Shown here piece after piece: positions 34,921-46,976 of a stretch of DNA of 64,000 nt (within the stretch, counting starts at the first letter, position 1; the number at the start of each line of letters is the position of its first letter). The notes under the pieces are model-generated. The model searched no databases and was not told where the DNA came from. It was given only the letters and a program-made list of their open reading frames with translations. Both the position numbers and the translations under genes were made by a program. Source of the stretch: a bacterium (GTDB lineage Bacteria > UBP15 > UBA6099); NCBI GenBank assembly GCA_029564595.1, contig JAKQPS010000160.1:62001-126000 (forward strand). The letters run 5' to 3'.

Positions 34921-35763
34921 ATGAGAAAAATCGAGTTTCAAACCGTAGTTGACGCGGCAAAAGAGCTTTGCGCGCGGAGCGCGAGCGACCTTCCCGCGGA
35001 TGTGGAGCGGGCGCTCGCCGCGGCGCGAGCGAGGGAGATTTCCCCGGCGGGCGCGGAGATTCTGGATTCTCTGCTGGAAAACGCGCGGGTGGCCCGCGAT
35101 GAAAAACGACCAATCTGCCAAGACACCGGGGTGGCGGTTTTCTTTATCGAAAAGGGCGCGGAAGCGGTCGTCGCGGGCGGGACTCTGACGGACGCAGTGA
35201 ACGAGGGCGTCAGGCGCGGATACGAAGAGGCTTTTCTGAGAAAATCTATCGTTCGGGGGCCGTTGGACCGCGTGAACACCAAGGACAACACGCCTGCGGT
35301 CATTCATCTCGAAGAGGTTCCCGGAGACAGGATTTCGATCAGGTTCATGGCGAAGGGCGGAGGCTGCGAAAACATGTCGCGGCTGGCGATGCTCACGCCC
35401 GCCGAGGGCAGGGAGGGCGTTATAAGGTTTGTGGTCGGCGCGGTGGACGCGGCGGGAGCGAACCCGTGCCCGCCGATTGTGGTCGGCGTCGGCATGGGCG
35501 GCACGTTCGAGGTTGCCGCGCTGCTCGCCAAGAAAGCTTTATTCAGAGAAATCGGCTCTCCGAACCCGGCCCCGGCTCTGGAAACGCTTGAAAAAGAAAT
35601 TCTTGAAAAGATAAATAATCTGGGAATCGGGCCGCAGGGCATGGGGGGCGTGACGACCGCGCTCGCGGTCCACGTTCTATCGCATCCGTGCCACATAGCA
35701 AGCCTGCCTGTGGCTGTGAACATCGAGTGCCACGCGCACAGGAGCGCGGAGGTCGTCTTGTGA
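34921..35763 (+). CDS. Fumarate hydratase class I, alpha subunit
   Basis: A 280-residue alpha subunit of the two-subunit, [4Fe-4S] class I fumarase (TtdA/FumA N-terminal type). ATG 34921 is chosen; a TTG 14 codons upstream is less likely. Marks: CQDTGVAVFF (~residues 60-69, the first cluster cysteine), APKGGG-like MAKGGGCENMSRL with a second cysteine, and IGPQGMGGVTTALAVHV near the C-terminus. Hydrates fumarate to malate. The gene overlaps the beta-subunit gene by four bases (GTGA), so the two are translated together. L-tartrate dehydratase is the alternative within this family, but the icd context favours fumarase. Confidence 0.88.
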   Translation: MRKIEFQTVVDAAKELCARSASDLPADVERALAAARAREISPAGAEILDSLLENARVARDEKRPICQDTGVAVFFIEKGAEAVVAGGTLTDAVNEGVRRGYEEAFLRKSIVRGPLDRVNTKDNTPAVIHLEEVPGDRISIRFMAKGGGCENMSRLAMLTPAEGREGVIRFVVGAVDAAGANPCPPIVVGVGMGGTFEVAALLAKKALFREIGSPNPAPALETLEKEILEKINNLGIGPQGMGGVTTALAVHVLSHPCHIASLPVAVNIECHAHRSAEVVL

Positions 35764-36320
35764 GCGGAACAATAATTAAAGTGAAAAGTCCGCTCGCGGA
35801 AGGGGCGGTCGAATCGTTCCGCGCCGGAGATGTTGTGAGGATTTCGGGCGTGTTGTACACCGCAAGGGACGCGGCGCACAAGAGGATAGTCGAGGCGTTG
35901 GACGCGGGGCAGGCCCCGCCGTTCGAGCTTTCGGGGCAGATAGTGTACTATGTAGGCCCGACGCCGGCGAGGCCGGGAGAGGCAATCGGCTCCGCCGGCC
36001 CGACGACAAGTTGCAGGATGGACTCTTACGCGCCGAGGTTGCTTGAGGCCGGGTTGAAGGGGATGATAGGGAAAGGCAACCGGGCTCCGGTGGTGGTCGA
36101 AGCGATGAAAAAGTATCGCGCGGTGTATTTCGCGGCGGTAGGCGGAGCGGGCGCGCTCATTTCAAAAAGCATAAAATCTTGTGAAATAATCGCGTATGAA
36201 GACCTCGGCGCGGAAGCTGTCAGAAAGCTGCTTGTAGAGGATTTCCCGGCGATTGTCGTCAACGACGTCCTCGGCGGCGACATTTACGAAACAGGCAGAA
36301 AAAAATATCAGAGGTTATGA
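35760..36320 (+). CDS. Fumarate hydratase class I, beta subunit
   Basis: A 186-residue beta subunit (TtdB/FumA C-terminal type). GTG 35760 overlaps the alpha stop and has GGAGG eight bases upstream inside the alpha gene; the longer frame back to 35688 is an overlap artefact. Marks: LSGQIVYYVGPTPARPG, the GSAGPTTSCRMDSYAP block with the catalytic region, GMIGKGNR, and FAAVGGAGALISKSI, followed by an EDLGAEA segment. It binds the substrate over the alpha-subunit cluster. Length is normal. Confidence 0.88.
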   Translation: MSGTIIKVKSPLAEGAVESFRAGDVVRISGVLYTARDAAHKRIVEALDAGQAPPFELSGQIVYYVGPTPARPGEAIGSAGPTTSCRMDSYAPRLLEAGLKGMIGKGNRAPVVVEAMKKYRAVYFAAVGGAGALISKSIKSCEIIAYEDLGAEAVRKLLVEDFPAIVVNDVLGGDIYETGRKKYQRL

Positions 36321-36374
36321 CCGTCCGGCGCTTTTCGATGTCCGGAGACAAACCGATTCGTGGAGGAAATGGCA

Positions 36375-37703
36375 ATGAGCATATTCAAGGCGTATGACAT
36401 CAGAGGGATAGTGCCGGACCAGTTGGACGAAGCTCTGGCGTATAAGATAGGACGCGCTTATGTGACGTTTCTGAAATGCGACCGGGTGGTGGTCGGCAGG
36501 GACGCCCGGGCGAGCGCGGACGCGATGTTCGAGGCGCTGGCGCGCGGCATCACCGATCAGGGGGCCGATGTTATTGACATCGGGCGCAGCGACACCCCGA
36601 TGCTTTACTTCGCCGCCCGCAACGAGCCTGCCGCCATTATGATTACCGCCTCTCACAACCCGCCCGCCTACAACGGCTTCAAGATGTGCCGCGAGAACTC
36701 TATCCCGATAAGCGGAGACACCGGGATAAAGGATATGGAGAAGATAGTTCTTGAGGAGAGTTTCGCGGCTGCGGCGCGGAAAGGCGAGATAGTGAAAAAA
36801 GACGCGCTGGATGAGTTCGCCGCTTTCACGCGCTCATTCGCGCGGCTGGACGGCGGAAGGAAGCTGAAGGTGGTGGTGGACGGCGCGAACGGGGCCTGCG
36901 GTTACACTTACCCGAAAATTTTCGATGGGATGAATATTGAATACATTCCTTTATATATGGAACCGGACGGAACGTTCCCAAACCACGAGGCGAACCCGCT
37001 GCTGGACGAGAATCTGGTGGATATAAAGAAAAAGGTGTTGGAGACGGGGGCGGACCTCGGGGCGGCCATTGACGGCGACGCGGACAGGTGCATGTTCATA
37101 GACGAGCGGGGGGAGACGGTGAGGGCGGATGTGGCCGGGGCGATTATCGCAAGAGACCTGCTGAAGACATCTCCGGGCGCGGCTGTGCTTTACGATCTGC
37201 GCAGCACGAGCGCGGCGGCGGAAGACATTGAAACTTATGGCGGCAAACCGGTGATGTGCAGGGTCGGACACGCTTTCATCAAGCGCCAGATGCGCGAGCA
37301 CGACGCGGTGTTCGCTTCTGAGCTTTCAGGACATTTCTATTTCAAGGCCCACAATTTCACCGAAAGCTCCGCTATAGCTTTAATCTGCATGTTGAACCTG
37401 ATGTCGGAGACCGGAAAGAAGATGAGCGAGCTTGCGGCTCCGGTTTTGCGCTACTCTCATTCGGGCGAGATAAACTTCGAGGTCGCCGACAAGGACGCCG
37501 TATTGAAGAAGCTCGAAGAGACTTACGGAGCGGCGGGCAGGGTTTTCCACCTCGACGGGTTGAGCGTGGAACTTGACGGCTGGCGGTTCAATGTGCGCGC
37601 GAGCAACACCGAGCCGCTGCTGCGCCTTAACTTGGAGGCGGCCGACGTTGAAGAGATGGAAAAGAAAAAGGCGGATGTAATCGGGATAATAGAGGGCAAA
37701 TGA
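36375..37703 (+). CDS. Phosphomannomutase/phosphoglucomutase
   Basis: A 442-residue alpha-D-phosphohexomutase. GTGGAGGA lies just before ATG 36375; two in-frame starts upstream sit on that site. The four family motifs are intact: the active serine in MITASHNPPAYNGFK (~94-108), the metal-binding DGDADRC, the sugar-binding SELSGHFYFK and the phosphate-binding RASNTEPLLRL. Length and motifs match bacterial PMM/PGM (AlgC/ManB-like), supplying mannose-1-P and glucose-1-P for surface polysaccharide. Its stop overlaps the first atp gene, so some atp transcription may start upstream of it. Confidence 0.92.
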   Translation: MSIFKAYDIRGIVPDQLDEALAYKIGRAYVTFLKCDRVVVGRDARASADAMFEALARGITDQGADVIDIGRSDTPMLYFAARNEPAAIMITASHNPPAYNGFKMCRENSIPISGDTGIKDMEKIVLEESFAAAARKGEIVKKDALDEFAAFTRSFARLDGGRKLKVVVDGANGACGYTYPKIFDGMNIEYIPLYMEPDGTFPNHEANPLLDENLVDIKKKVLETGADLGAAIDGDADRCMFIDERGETVRADVAGAIIARDLLKTSPGAAVLYDLRSTSAAAEDIETYGGKPVMCRVGHAFIKRQMREHDAVFASELSGHFYFKAHNFTESSAIALICMLNLMSETGKKMSELAAPVLRYSHSGEINFEVADKDAVLKKLEETYGAAGRVFHLDGLSVELDGWRFNVRASNTEPLLRLNLEAADVEEMEKKKADVIGIIEGK

Positions 37704-37990
37704 TGACGGACAAGATGGACGCTGACAACGAGCGAGACTCCGGCAAAGACGAAAAAAAGAAAACCCCCGAAGCCGAGAGCCGCTCTAAACTTAAGATGCG
37801 CCAGAGGGCTGCTCTGTGGACGGGCATACCCATGACCATGCTCGCCGGGCTTATCGTCGGCTATATGATAGGAATCGGCCTTGAAAGCGTGTTCCACACT
37901 GAAAACAATATTCTGCTGGCAGTGAGCGTGATGCTCGGAGTGGCAGCCGGATTCAAACTTGTGTTCGAGCAGATAAAAAAATTGGAGTAA
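37700..37990 (+). CDS. atpZ: AtpZ/AtpI-family protein (ATP synthase gene 1)
   Basis: A 96-residue protein with a ~35-residue highly charged N-terminus and two membrane helices (LWTGIPMTMLAGLIVGYMIGIGL, ~40-62; ILLAVSVMLGVAAGFKLVF, ~71-89). The G-x-G-rich pair of helices is that of the ATPase_gene1 (AtpZ) family, found at the head of atp operons and implicated in Mg2+ supply or rotor assembly. ATG 37700 overlaps the PMM stop. It is followed by the subunit I-like gene after a candidate promoter. Confidence 0.75.
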   Translation: MMTDKMDADNERDSGKDEKKKTPEAESRSKLKMRQRAALWTGIPMTMLAGLIVGYMIGIGLESVFHTENNILLAVSVMLGVAAGFKLVFEQIKKLE

Positions 37991-37995
37991 AAATA

Positions 37996-38024
37996 TTGAC
38001 ACAGCGAAGCTTTTGTGAAATGAT
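37996..38024 (+). promoter_or_regulatory. Candidate internal promoter of atp operon
   Basis: TTGACA (37996-38001), a 17-bp spacer and a weak -10 AATGAT (38019-38024), about 30 bp before atpI. Confidence 0.4.
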
Positions 38025-38054
38025 TCACGTGCTTGATTATGAGACCTATGGCTA

Positions 38055-38453
38055 ATGGAACGAAAACAGCGCAAAACATCATTCATCAAAAATATTATTA
38101 TATCTGTTCTCTGGGTGACGACGCCTGCCGCGATTGCAATGATACTGTTCCGGGAGAAACTGCCGCCGATGTTCGCGGCGGGGTTCATTGCCGGAGTCAT
38201 TTTTGGAAGCCTCAACCTGTTATGCGTTGAGCGGCTGGTAAAAAGTCTCATCGGGGGAGCGGACAAAAGAAAAACACGGGCGGCAATCGCGAGCGCGGCG
38301 GCGTTGGCGGCGATAGTCAGTGGACTTTTGGCCGGATTGTACTTTAGAATATTCGACGGTTTCGGCGCCTTGGCCGGATTCACAGTGGTTCTGGCGGTTA
38401 TGATGGCGCGGGGAATGAAACAGATAAACATATTGAAAGAGAATAAAAAATGA
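38055..38453 (+). CDS. atpI: ATP synthase protein I-like
   Basis: A 132-residue protein with four predicted membrane helices (IIISVLWVTTPAAIAMIL; MFAAGFIAGVIFGSLNLL; IASAAALAAIVSGLLAGLY; ALAGFTVVLAVMMA). It fits the ATP_synt_I family, which precedes subunit a in many operons and assists c-ring assembly. The motif GVIFGSLNLL is typical. ATG 38055 has little ribosome site. The stop overlaps the atpB start by four bases. Confidence 0.7.
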   Translation: MERKQRKTSFIKNIIISVLWVTTPAAIAMILFREKLPPMFAAGFIAGVIFGSLNLLCVERLVKSLIGGADKRKTRAAIASAAALAAIVSGLLAGLYFRIFDGFGALAGFTVVLAVMMARGMKQINILKENKK

Positions 38454-39373
38454 GCGCGACGACAGCGGCGGAACACGCGACGACAGCGGCGGAACATGTC
38501 GCTGAAAACGCAGGACACGCGGCGGAACACACGGCCGAGGCGGCGGGCCACGCCGCGGAGCACGTCGGCGGCGTACACATCCCCGAACTTCAGAACGTCA
38601 TCGACTATGCGCTTCATCTCAAGCATATCAGCATTTGGGACGACGCGTTCGGTCACGGTTTGTGGGGTCTCAGTTGGTTTGACATGATAAACATCGTGTT
38701 CGCCTGCGGAGTGATTCTGATACTCAGCGTGCTGGCGATCAGATTGAAAGCAAAGCTCCAAAGAGTCCCCAAGGGCTTCCAAGCTCTTGTGGAAGTCTTC
38801 GTCAACGGAATGAACACTTATTTTAGCGGAATCATGGGAGCCAAGTGGGGAAGAGTTTTCACCCCATTCGTCGGAACCCTCTTTATTTATATTCTTTTTA
38901 TGAACTATCTCGGATTAATCCCGTTCGCAAAATCTCCCATCGCCGCAAATATCAATGTGCCGATGGCGATGGCGATATGCGTGTTTTTCCTTGTGCAGTA
39001 TCACGGCATAAGGCAGAACGGGTTGAAAAACTACTGCAAACATTTTCTGGGCGAGAAAGCGGGAATCATAGGGCTAGACCAGTTCCTGATGTGTTTGAAC
39101 CTTATGTTGCACATACTTGGCGAACTGGTGAAACCGGTTTCGTTGACGCTCAGGCTTTTCGCAAATATCACGGCGGAAGACGCGGTGTTGGCGTCTCTGG
39201 TGATAATGGTGGTGTCGTTGCCGTGGTGGCTGCCGATACCGTTGCAAGCGGTGTTTTTCCCGCTGGCGCTTCTGTTCGGATTGATCCAAGCGGTGGTGTT
39301 CTCCACATTGAGCGCGCTGTACATATCGCTGATGTCCGCGCACGAAGAACACGGGCACGACGCGGAGCATTGA
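38450..39373 (+). CDS. atpB: ATP synthase subunit a
   Basis: A 307-residue F0 subunit a forming the proton half-channels against the c ring. The core carries the expected helices and the essential Arg in SLTLRLFANITAEDAVLASL (~220-239). The N-terminal ~45 residues are unusual: AAEH/AGH units repeat five or more times, giving a His-rich, Ala-rich extension not seen in typical AtpB. The gene overlaps atpI and precedes atpE by 79 bp. Confidence 0.93.
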   Translation: MSATTAAEHATTAAEHVAENAGHAAEHTAEAAGHAAEHVGGVHIPELQNVIDYALHLKHISIWDDAFGHGLWGLSWFDMINIVFACGVILILSVLAIRLKAKLQRVPKGFQALVEVFVNGMNTYFSGIMGAKWGRVFTPFVGTLFIYILFMNYLGLIPFAKSPIAANINVPMAMAICVFFLVQYHGIRQNGLKNYCKHFLGEKAGIIGLDQFLMCLNLMLHILGELVKPVSLTLRLFANITAEDAVLASLVIMVVSLPWWLPIPLQAVFFPLALLFGLIQAVVFSTLSALYISLMSAHEEHGHDAEH

Positions 39374-39452
39374 AAACAAGGCGAAACCGGCAAGATACAA
39401 TTGTCGACGCGATATAGAGACAGGAAAAACTGAGAAAGGGGGACAATAGAAC

Positions 39453-39683
39453 ATGGAAGCTGGAGCACTCGTAGGATTGGCGCTTCCGATCGGGGTGGGA
39501 CTCGCCGCAATCGGTTCGGGACTCGGACTCGGTCAGGCAGTAGGAAAAGCGTTGGAAGCAATCGCAAGGCAACCGGAGGCCGCGGACAAGATTCAGACGG
39601 TCATGATCATCGGCGCGGCTCTGATTGAAGCTCTCACGATTTACGCGCTTGTTGTCGTGTTTCTTCTCATGGGCAAAGTGTGA
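39453..39683 (+). CDS. atpE: ATP synthase subunit c
   Basis: A 76-residue hairpin proteolipid forming the rotor ring. Two helices flank the polar loop ARQPEAADK; the ion-binding carboxylate is Glu59 in [15 protein letters not shown]. The positions that give Na+ specificity in Ilyobacter-type rings (Gln32, Ser66) are Leu and Ala here, so proton coupling is expected. GAAAGGGGGA precedes ATG 39453. Confidence 0.95.
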   Translation: MEAGALVGLALPIGVGLAAIGSGLGLGQAVGKALEAIARQPEAADKIQTVMIIGAALIEALTIYALVVVFLLMGKV

Positions 39684-39760
39684 TTCGCCCTTGAACGGAC
39701 TGATCCGCCGCCGGCGGGCGGACGTCCCGGTTCGCATTGCGGTCGCCGGGGGGGTGCATT

Positions 39761-40267
39761 GTGGTCGAGATATTTGAAGCGCTAGGCGTAAAGCCGACAC
39801 AGATCGCCATTCAGTTGGTCGGTTTTCTGTTGCTGTTCTTCGTGTTGAGGAAGTTTCTGTGGAACCCCATCCTTAACCTGATGGAATCGCGGGAAAAAGA
39901 GGTAGAGGACATGCTCGGCAAGGCCGAAGAGGCCAAAAAGACGGGCGAACGTCTCGAAGCCGATTACAAAGACCGCATTTCTCAGATAGACGACGAAGCG
40001 CGCAAATACAGAGATGAAGAATTGAAGCGGGGCCGCGAGATGGCTGAACAGATCATCAAAGAGGCCCGCGACGAAGCCGAGGTCGAGAAACAGAAAGCCC
40101 TCAACGCAATCCGCGAGGAGAGCAGGCGCGCCCGCATGGAGCTTCGCGACTATTCGGTCGGCCTTTCAATCGACATCGCGGCAAAGGTGCTTGAAGAAAA
40201 GATCGACCGCGCTTCTCACGAACAGCTCGCGAGGAAGTTCCTCGACAAATTGGACTCGTTGAATTGA
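39761..40267 (+). CDS. atpF: ATP synthase subunit b
   Basis: A 168-residue peripheral-stalk subunit. GTG 39761 follows a G-rich ribosome site; the listed upstream TTG (39737) adds eight residues of unlikely sequence. One N-terminal membrane helix (IAIQLVGFLLLFFVLRKFLW) is followed by a long charged coiled coil (~35-155) that would bind delta and the F1 head. Only one b-type gene is present, so the stalk should be a homodimer. Confidence 0.92.
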   Translation: MVEIFEALGVKPTQIAIQLVGFLLLFFVLRKFLWNPILNLMESREKEVEDMLGKAEEAKKTGERLEADYKDRISQIDDEARKYRDEELKRGREMAEQIIKEARDEAEVEKQKALNAIREESRRARMELRDYSVGLSIDIAAKVLEEKIDRASHEQLARKFLDKLDSLN

Positions 40268-40288
40268 TAAAGGAATCGGAGAGCGGGG

Positions 40289-40834
40289 ATGCTTAAAAGG
40301 GCCATATCCGCAAGATACGCCGGGGCGCTGTTCGCGCTGGCGAAAGAAACCGGAAAGCTTGAGACGGTGGAGCGCGACTTCGCGCGGGCCGTCGAGACGC
40401 TGGACGGCAACGCCGACGTGGACGCGTTTATGGCGCATCCGGCCATCGGCGTGGCAGACAAGCTTCAAGTGGCCGAATCTCTTTTCTCCGGCAAGGTGGA
40501 CGCGGCGGTTTACGACTTCGTCTGCCTCCTCATCGAGAAGAAGCGCGAACAGTATCTGCGCATGATACTCGATGATTTCGGCGCGCTTCTCATGGAGCAC
40601 AGAGGGAAACAGAAGGCGACGGTGTTCACGCCGTACGAGCTGACCCCGGAAACCAAGTCCGCGATAATCTCCGGGCTTGAGAAGAGCGCCGGAATGAAGA
40701 TTGACCTTGAGCAAGTGGTTGACAAGACGCTGATCGGCGGGATAAAAGTGCAGATCGGCGACATGGTGTACGACGGAAGCGTCAGGAGCGGACTCGAAAG
40801 GATGAGAGAGGCTCTCGGCGCGGCAAGGTTATAA
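40289..40834 (+). CDS. atpH: ATP synthase subunit delta
   Basis: A 181-residue OSCP/delta subunit joining the b stalk to the F1 head. The N-terminal helical bundle begins with SARYAGALFALAKETG, the family's usual opening, and the C-terminal domain ends with VVDKTLIGGIKVQIGDMVYDGSVRSGLERM, a close match to the conserved delta signature. It follows atpF by 21 bp with a GAGAGCGGGG site. Confidence 0.93.
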   Translation: MLKRAISARYAGALFALAKETGKLETVERDFARAVETLDGNADVDAFMAHPAIGVADKLQVAESLFSGKVDAAVYDFVCLLIEKKREQYLRMILDDFGALLMEHRGKQKATVFTPYELTPETKSAIISGLEKSAGMKIDLEQVVDKTLIGGIKVQIGDMVYDGSVRSGLERMREALGAARL

Positions 40835-40929
40835 AAGAGAGGCGCGCCCGGCGGCTGCGGCCGTGGGGTAACGGAGGCGGGCGGCTCCGACTCGCGCGAA
40901 GCGCCCGAGTATAACGAGGTGACAGGCTG

Positions 40930-42438
<1,509 letters not shown>

Positions 42439-42485
42439 AGCGCGGACGCCGGATGGCGACGGAGCGGCGGGGAGTGTGAACGGCC

Positions 42486-43358
42486 ATAGCTGAAAATCCG
42501 AAGAAAATACGCACCAGAATAGTCGCTGTCAAGAACACGCAGAAGATCACCAGCGCTATGAAGATGATTGCGGCGGCGAGGCTTCGCAAGGCCGAAGAGC
42601 GCGCGATGATGGCGCGCCCGTACGCGGACAGACTTCAGAGTTTCTTGGACGGATTTGCGATATCGCCTGAGAACGTGCCGCACCCGCTCGCCGAAACGCG
42701 CGGAACTGTCCGCAAGCGGGGCTTGTTGCTGATAACTTCAGACCGCGGTCTTTGCGGAAGCTATAACGGCAACATACTGCGCGAGGCCGACAACTGGCTG
42801 AACGCCAACGGGCGCGACAATTGCCTGTTCTACATCATCGGCAAAAAGGGCGTCAATTATTACAAAAGGCGCGGCGGAAATATCAAGTATTCGATGCTGG
42901 ACATCGACCAGACGATTAACCATAAACAAATCAAGGAAATCACGGACGCGCTCGCGGCGGACTTCATCGCGGGGGAAGTGGACGAAGTGAACGTGTTGTA
43001 TTCGAAGTATGTGTCTCCGGCGGTGTGCAAGCAGACGAACATTCCGCTGCTGCCGATACAGTCGGCGGAATCGGAAACTGAACGAAAAGGCCCCGCGGCG
43101 GACTTCATTTATCAGCCGAGTTCTGAGGCTCTGCTGGAGATATTGTTCCCGAAGTACTTGTACACCAGAATCATTACGTCTCTCGCGGAGAGCTTCGCCA
43201 GCGAGCAGGGACAGCGCATGGTGGCGATGACGAACGCGACGGACAACGCCGAGGAAATGGTGAGGTTGTTGACGCTGAAATACAACAACGCGCGCCAGAC
43301 GGCTATAACAAAGGAATTGCTTGAAATAGTAGGAGGCGCCGAAGCGCTAGAGAAGTAA
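42486..43358 (+). CDS. atpG: ATP synthase subunit gamma, non-canonical start codon
   Basis: A 290-residue rotor shaft subunit. The conserved N-terminal helix (ENPKKIRTRI, then KNTQKITSAMKMIAAARLRKA) is encoded from 42486, but the codon at the expected Met is ATA, and an in-frame TGA lies at 42477-42479. No ATG, GTG or TTG exists between that stop and 42558. Candidates are ATA 42486 (GGGGAG about 11 bases upstream) or ACG 42480 (five bases after GGAG). ATG 42558 would delete the essential N-terminal helix. A sequencing error of ATG to ATA is the simple alternative. The C-terminal signature ITKELLEIVGGAEAL is intact. Confidence 0.9.
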   Translation: MAENPKKIRTRIVAVKNTQKITSAMKMIAAARLRKAEERAMMARPYADRLQSFLDGFAISPENVPHPLAETRGTVRKRGLLLITSDRGLCGSYNGNILREADNWLNANGRDNCLFYIIGKKGVNYYKRRGGNIKYSMLDIDQTINHKQIKEITDALAADFIAGEVDEVNVLYSKYVSPAVCKQTNIPLLPIQSAESETERKGPAADFIYQPSSEALLEILFPKYLYTRIITSLAESFASEQGQRMVAMTNATDNAEEMVRLLTLKYNNARQTAITKELLEIVGGAEALEK

Positions 43359-44801
<1,443 letters not shown>

Positions 44802-44858
44802 AACACCGAAAGGTCCATCGCGGGGCGGCAACGCGCGCGCGGGAACCGATTCAAAGTT

Positions 44859-45263
44859 ATGGCGGATCAAAACTACACACTCGATATCATGACGCCGATG
44901 AAGTCGGCCTTCAAAGGCGACGTCAGAACGCTCATCGCGCGCGGCACGGACGGATACTTCGGAGTGCTGGCGAACCACGCTCCCATGCTGGCCGCGCTTG
45001 ACTTCGGCCCGCTTCATGTCCGCACAGCCGAAGGCGCGGACAAATGGTTCGCGGTCAGCAACGGTTTTTTCGAAGTGCGCGGCAACAAAGCGGCTCTTCT
45101 GGTTGAGACCTGCGAAGCAAAGGAAGATATAGACGTTGAGCGAGCTAGAAAAGCCAAAGAGCGCGCTGAAGAGCGCCTCAGAAAACGCGAAAGCATCGAC
45201 ATCAAACGCGCAGAGGCAGCCCTGTTGCGCGCCATCACGCGCCTGAGCATCGCGTCAAGATAA
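44859..45263 (+). CDS. atpC: ATP synthase subunit epsilon
   Basis: A 134-residue epsilon subunit, last gene of the atp operon. The N-terminal beta sandwich (TLDIMTPMKSAFKGDVRTLIARGTDGYFGVLANHAPM) is typical, and the C-terminal part is the usual pair of inhibitory helices (VERARKAKERAEERLRK). A strong terminator follows at 45280-45312. Confidence 0.93.
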   Translation: MADQNYTLDIMTPMKSAFKGDVRTLIARGTDGYFGVLANHAPMLAALDFGPLHVRTAEGADKWFAVSNGFFEVRGNKAALLVETCEAKEDIDVERARKAKERAEERLRKRESIDIKRAEAALLRAITRLSIASR

Positions 45264-45279
45264 CTAAACGGAAAGTTCC

Positions 45280-45312
45280 AAAGGGAAATCTTCAAAGAAG
45301 GTTTCCCTTTTT
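45280..45312 (+). terminator. Rho-independent terminator of atp operon
   Basis: A perfect 9-bp stem AAAGGGAAA / TTTCCCTTT (45280-45288, 45302-45310) is followed by further T residues, 16 bp after the atpC stop. Confidence 0.8.
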
Positions 45313-45601
45313 CATTTTAAAACCATGTCCGTTTTATTTTCTGCGTTTCCTTTACATATCGGTTTTGATGCGCCATGCTTAAATAGCGGAGCGATCCGCG
45401 CGGACGGTTGATTAAAATTATCTGTGGCGTATGTATTCTGTGAAGGCAAGCGGCATACTGGAGCGGGTTCCTCTCCGAAATACACCTCAAAACGATAACT
45501 GAAAACTATCCGCAACCCCGAATAAGCGCTTGCGCGTTCGGGGACAGGTTCGACGCCTGAACGCTGCATTTTAGAGCGCGCAGGGCGGCGGAGCGCGAAT
45601 A

Positions 45602-45657
45602 AACGGCCGAGGCCGTTGATATTTCTATATGGAAGGAAGCGGCGGCGGAACCGCCGC
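45602..45657 (+). promoter_or_regulatory. Two hairpins in the helicase 5' leader
   Basis: AACGGCC-GA-GGCCGTT (45602-45617) and GCGGCGG-CGGAA-CCGCCGC (45639-45657) are perfect stems. The second ends just before the AGAGGAAATG ribosome region of the helicase gene and could limit its translation, in the manner of RNA-structure-controlled helicase leaders. Confidence 0.4.
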
Positions 45658-45671
45658 AGAGGAAATGTTTT

Positions 45672-46931
45672 ATGTCAAGTTTTAAAGATTTAGGTTTGAA
45701 TCAGGAGATGCTCAAAGCCGTTAAAGCGGAAGGGTACTCGGAGCCGACGCCGATACAGGCGCAGGCGATCCCCTTGGTTCTAGAGGGAAGAGATGTTCTC
45801 GGTTGCGCGCAGACGGGAACGGGAAAGACGGCCGCGTTCGCGTTGCCTATAATCCAGAAACTAAGCAAGGCGCAGGCGCGCAAGGGCAGGCGTCCGATAC
45901 GGGCGCTGATTCTCACGCCCACGCGGGAACTGGCCGCTCAGATAGACGATTGCTTCGCCGCGTTCGGAAGAACGGCGGGCGTTTATAGAACAGCTGTGTT
46001 CGGAGGCGTAAGCCAAGGCCGGCAAGTGGACGCGCTCAGGCGCGGCGTGGACGTCCTTGTCGCCACCCCCGGAAGACTGCTCGACCTCATCAGTCAGGGC
46101 TTCATCGATCTCGGCTCGCTTGAGATTTTCGTTCTCGACGAAGCCGACCGCATGCTTGACATGGGGTTCATTCACGACGTGCGCAGAGTCGCGAAACTGC
46201 TTCCCGACCGCAGGCAGACTCTTCTGTTCTCGGCCACCATGCCCGGAGATATCCGGAGTTTGGCGGACAACCTGCTGGACAATCCGGCGAGCGTATCCGT
46301 CTCGCCGCCGTGCTCGACGGTAGACCTCATACAGCAGTCGGTGTACTACGTGGAGAAAGCCGACAAGGGCGCGTTGCTTTCGAGCCTTATGAGCAAGCCG
46401 GAATTCGGGCGCGCGCTGATCTTCACTCGCACGAAGCACGGCGCGGACAAAGTCGCGAAGATGCTTTCGCGAGGCAACGTGAAAGCCGAGGCGATTCACG
46501 GAAACAAAACGCAGAACGCGCGGCAGAACGCGCTGGACTCATTCAAGCGCGGACGCTCGCAGGCCCTTGTGGCAACAGACATCGCCTCGCGCGGCATCGA
46601 CATCGACAGCGTCACTCATGTTATAAATTTCGACCTGCCCAACGAGCCGGAAAGCTACATCCACCGCATTGGCAGAACAGGCCGGGCGGGAGCTTCGGGC
46701 GTGGCGATTTCTTTCTGCGCTGCGGACGAGCGCCCCTACCTGAAGGACATCGAGCGTCTTATAAAGAAGAGCATCAGGCGCGAGGACGACAACCCGTTCG
46801 CGTCCACTGTCGCCGAGGCTCCGGCAGCCGTCGCAACGCCCTCGCGGGCGCGCTACGGCGGCGGAACGCGCGGCGGCGTAAGATACGCTTCGGCCTCTTC
46901 AAACCGCAGGGGCCGCTCGGGCGTTCGCTGA
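45672..46931 (+). CDS. rhlE: DEAD-box RNA helicase, RhlE type
   Basis: A 419-residue ATP-dependent RNA helicase for ribosome assembly or RNA decay. Motifs in order: Q motif ([14 protein letters not shown]), I (AQTGTGKT, ~46-53), Ia (PTRELAAQ), II ([13 protein letters not shown]), III (FSATMP), IV (ALIFTRTKH), V ([10 protein letters not shown]), VI ([10 protein letters not shown]). The RMLDMGF and VLDEADRML forms are typical of the RhlE subgroup. The short C-terminal tail (~45 residues) is Gly/Arg-rich, as in RNA-binding tails. Preceded by two leader hairpins and followed by a terminator. Confidence 0.92.
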   Translation: MSSFKDLGLNQEMLKAVKAEGYSEPTPIQAQAIPLVLEGRDVLGCAQTGTGKTAAFALPIIQKLSKAQARKGRRPIRALILTPTRELAAQIDDCFAAFGRTAGVYRTAVFGGVSQGRQVDALRRGVDVLVATPGRLLDLISQGFIDLGSLEIFVLDEADRMLDMGFIHDVRRVAKLLPDRRQTLLFSATMPGDIRSLADNLLDNPASVSVSPPCSTVDLIQQSVYYVEKADKGALLSSLMSKPEFGRALIFTRTKHGADKVAKMLSRGNVKAEAIHGNKTQNARQNALDSFKRGRSQALVATDIASRGIDIDSVTHVINFDLPNEPESYIHRIGRTGRAGASGVAISFCAADERPYLKDIERLIKKSIRREDDNPFASTVAEAPAAVATPSRARYGGGTRGGVRYASASSNRRGRSGVR

Positions 46932-46976
46932 GCGGGGAATGTTTCGCAACGCTTAAATGAGATTGTTCGAAAGTTT

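Larger units (their letters stand above)
45264..45671. other. Intergenic region between atp operon and helicase
   Basis: Contains the atp terminator and two hairpins before the helicase start. No gene is seen. Confidence 0.5.

Noticed and set aside
39453-39683. Na+-dependent ATP synthase
   Set aside because: Subunit c lacks the Gln and Ser of the Na+ motif, keeping only the Glu.
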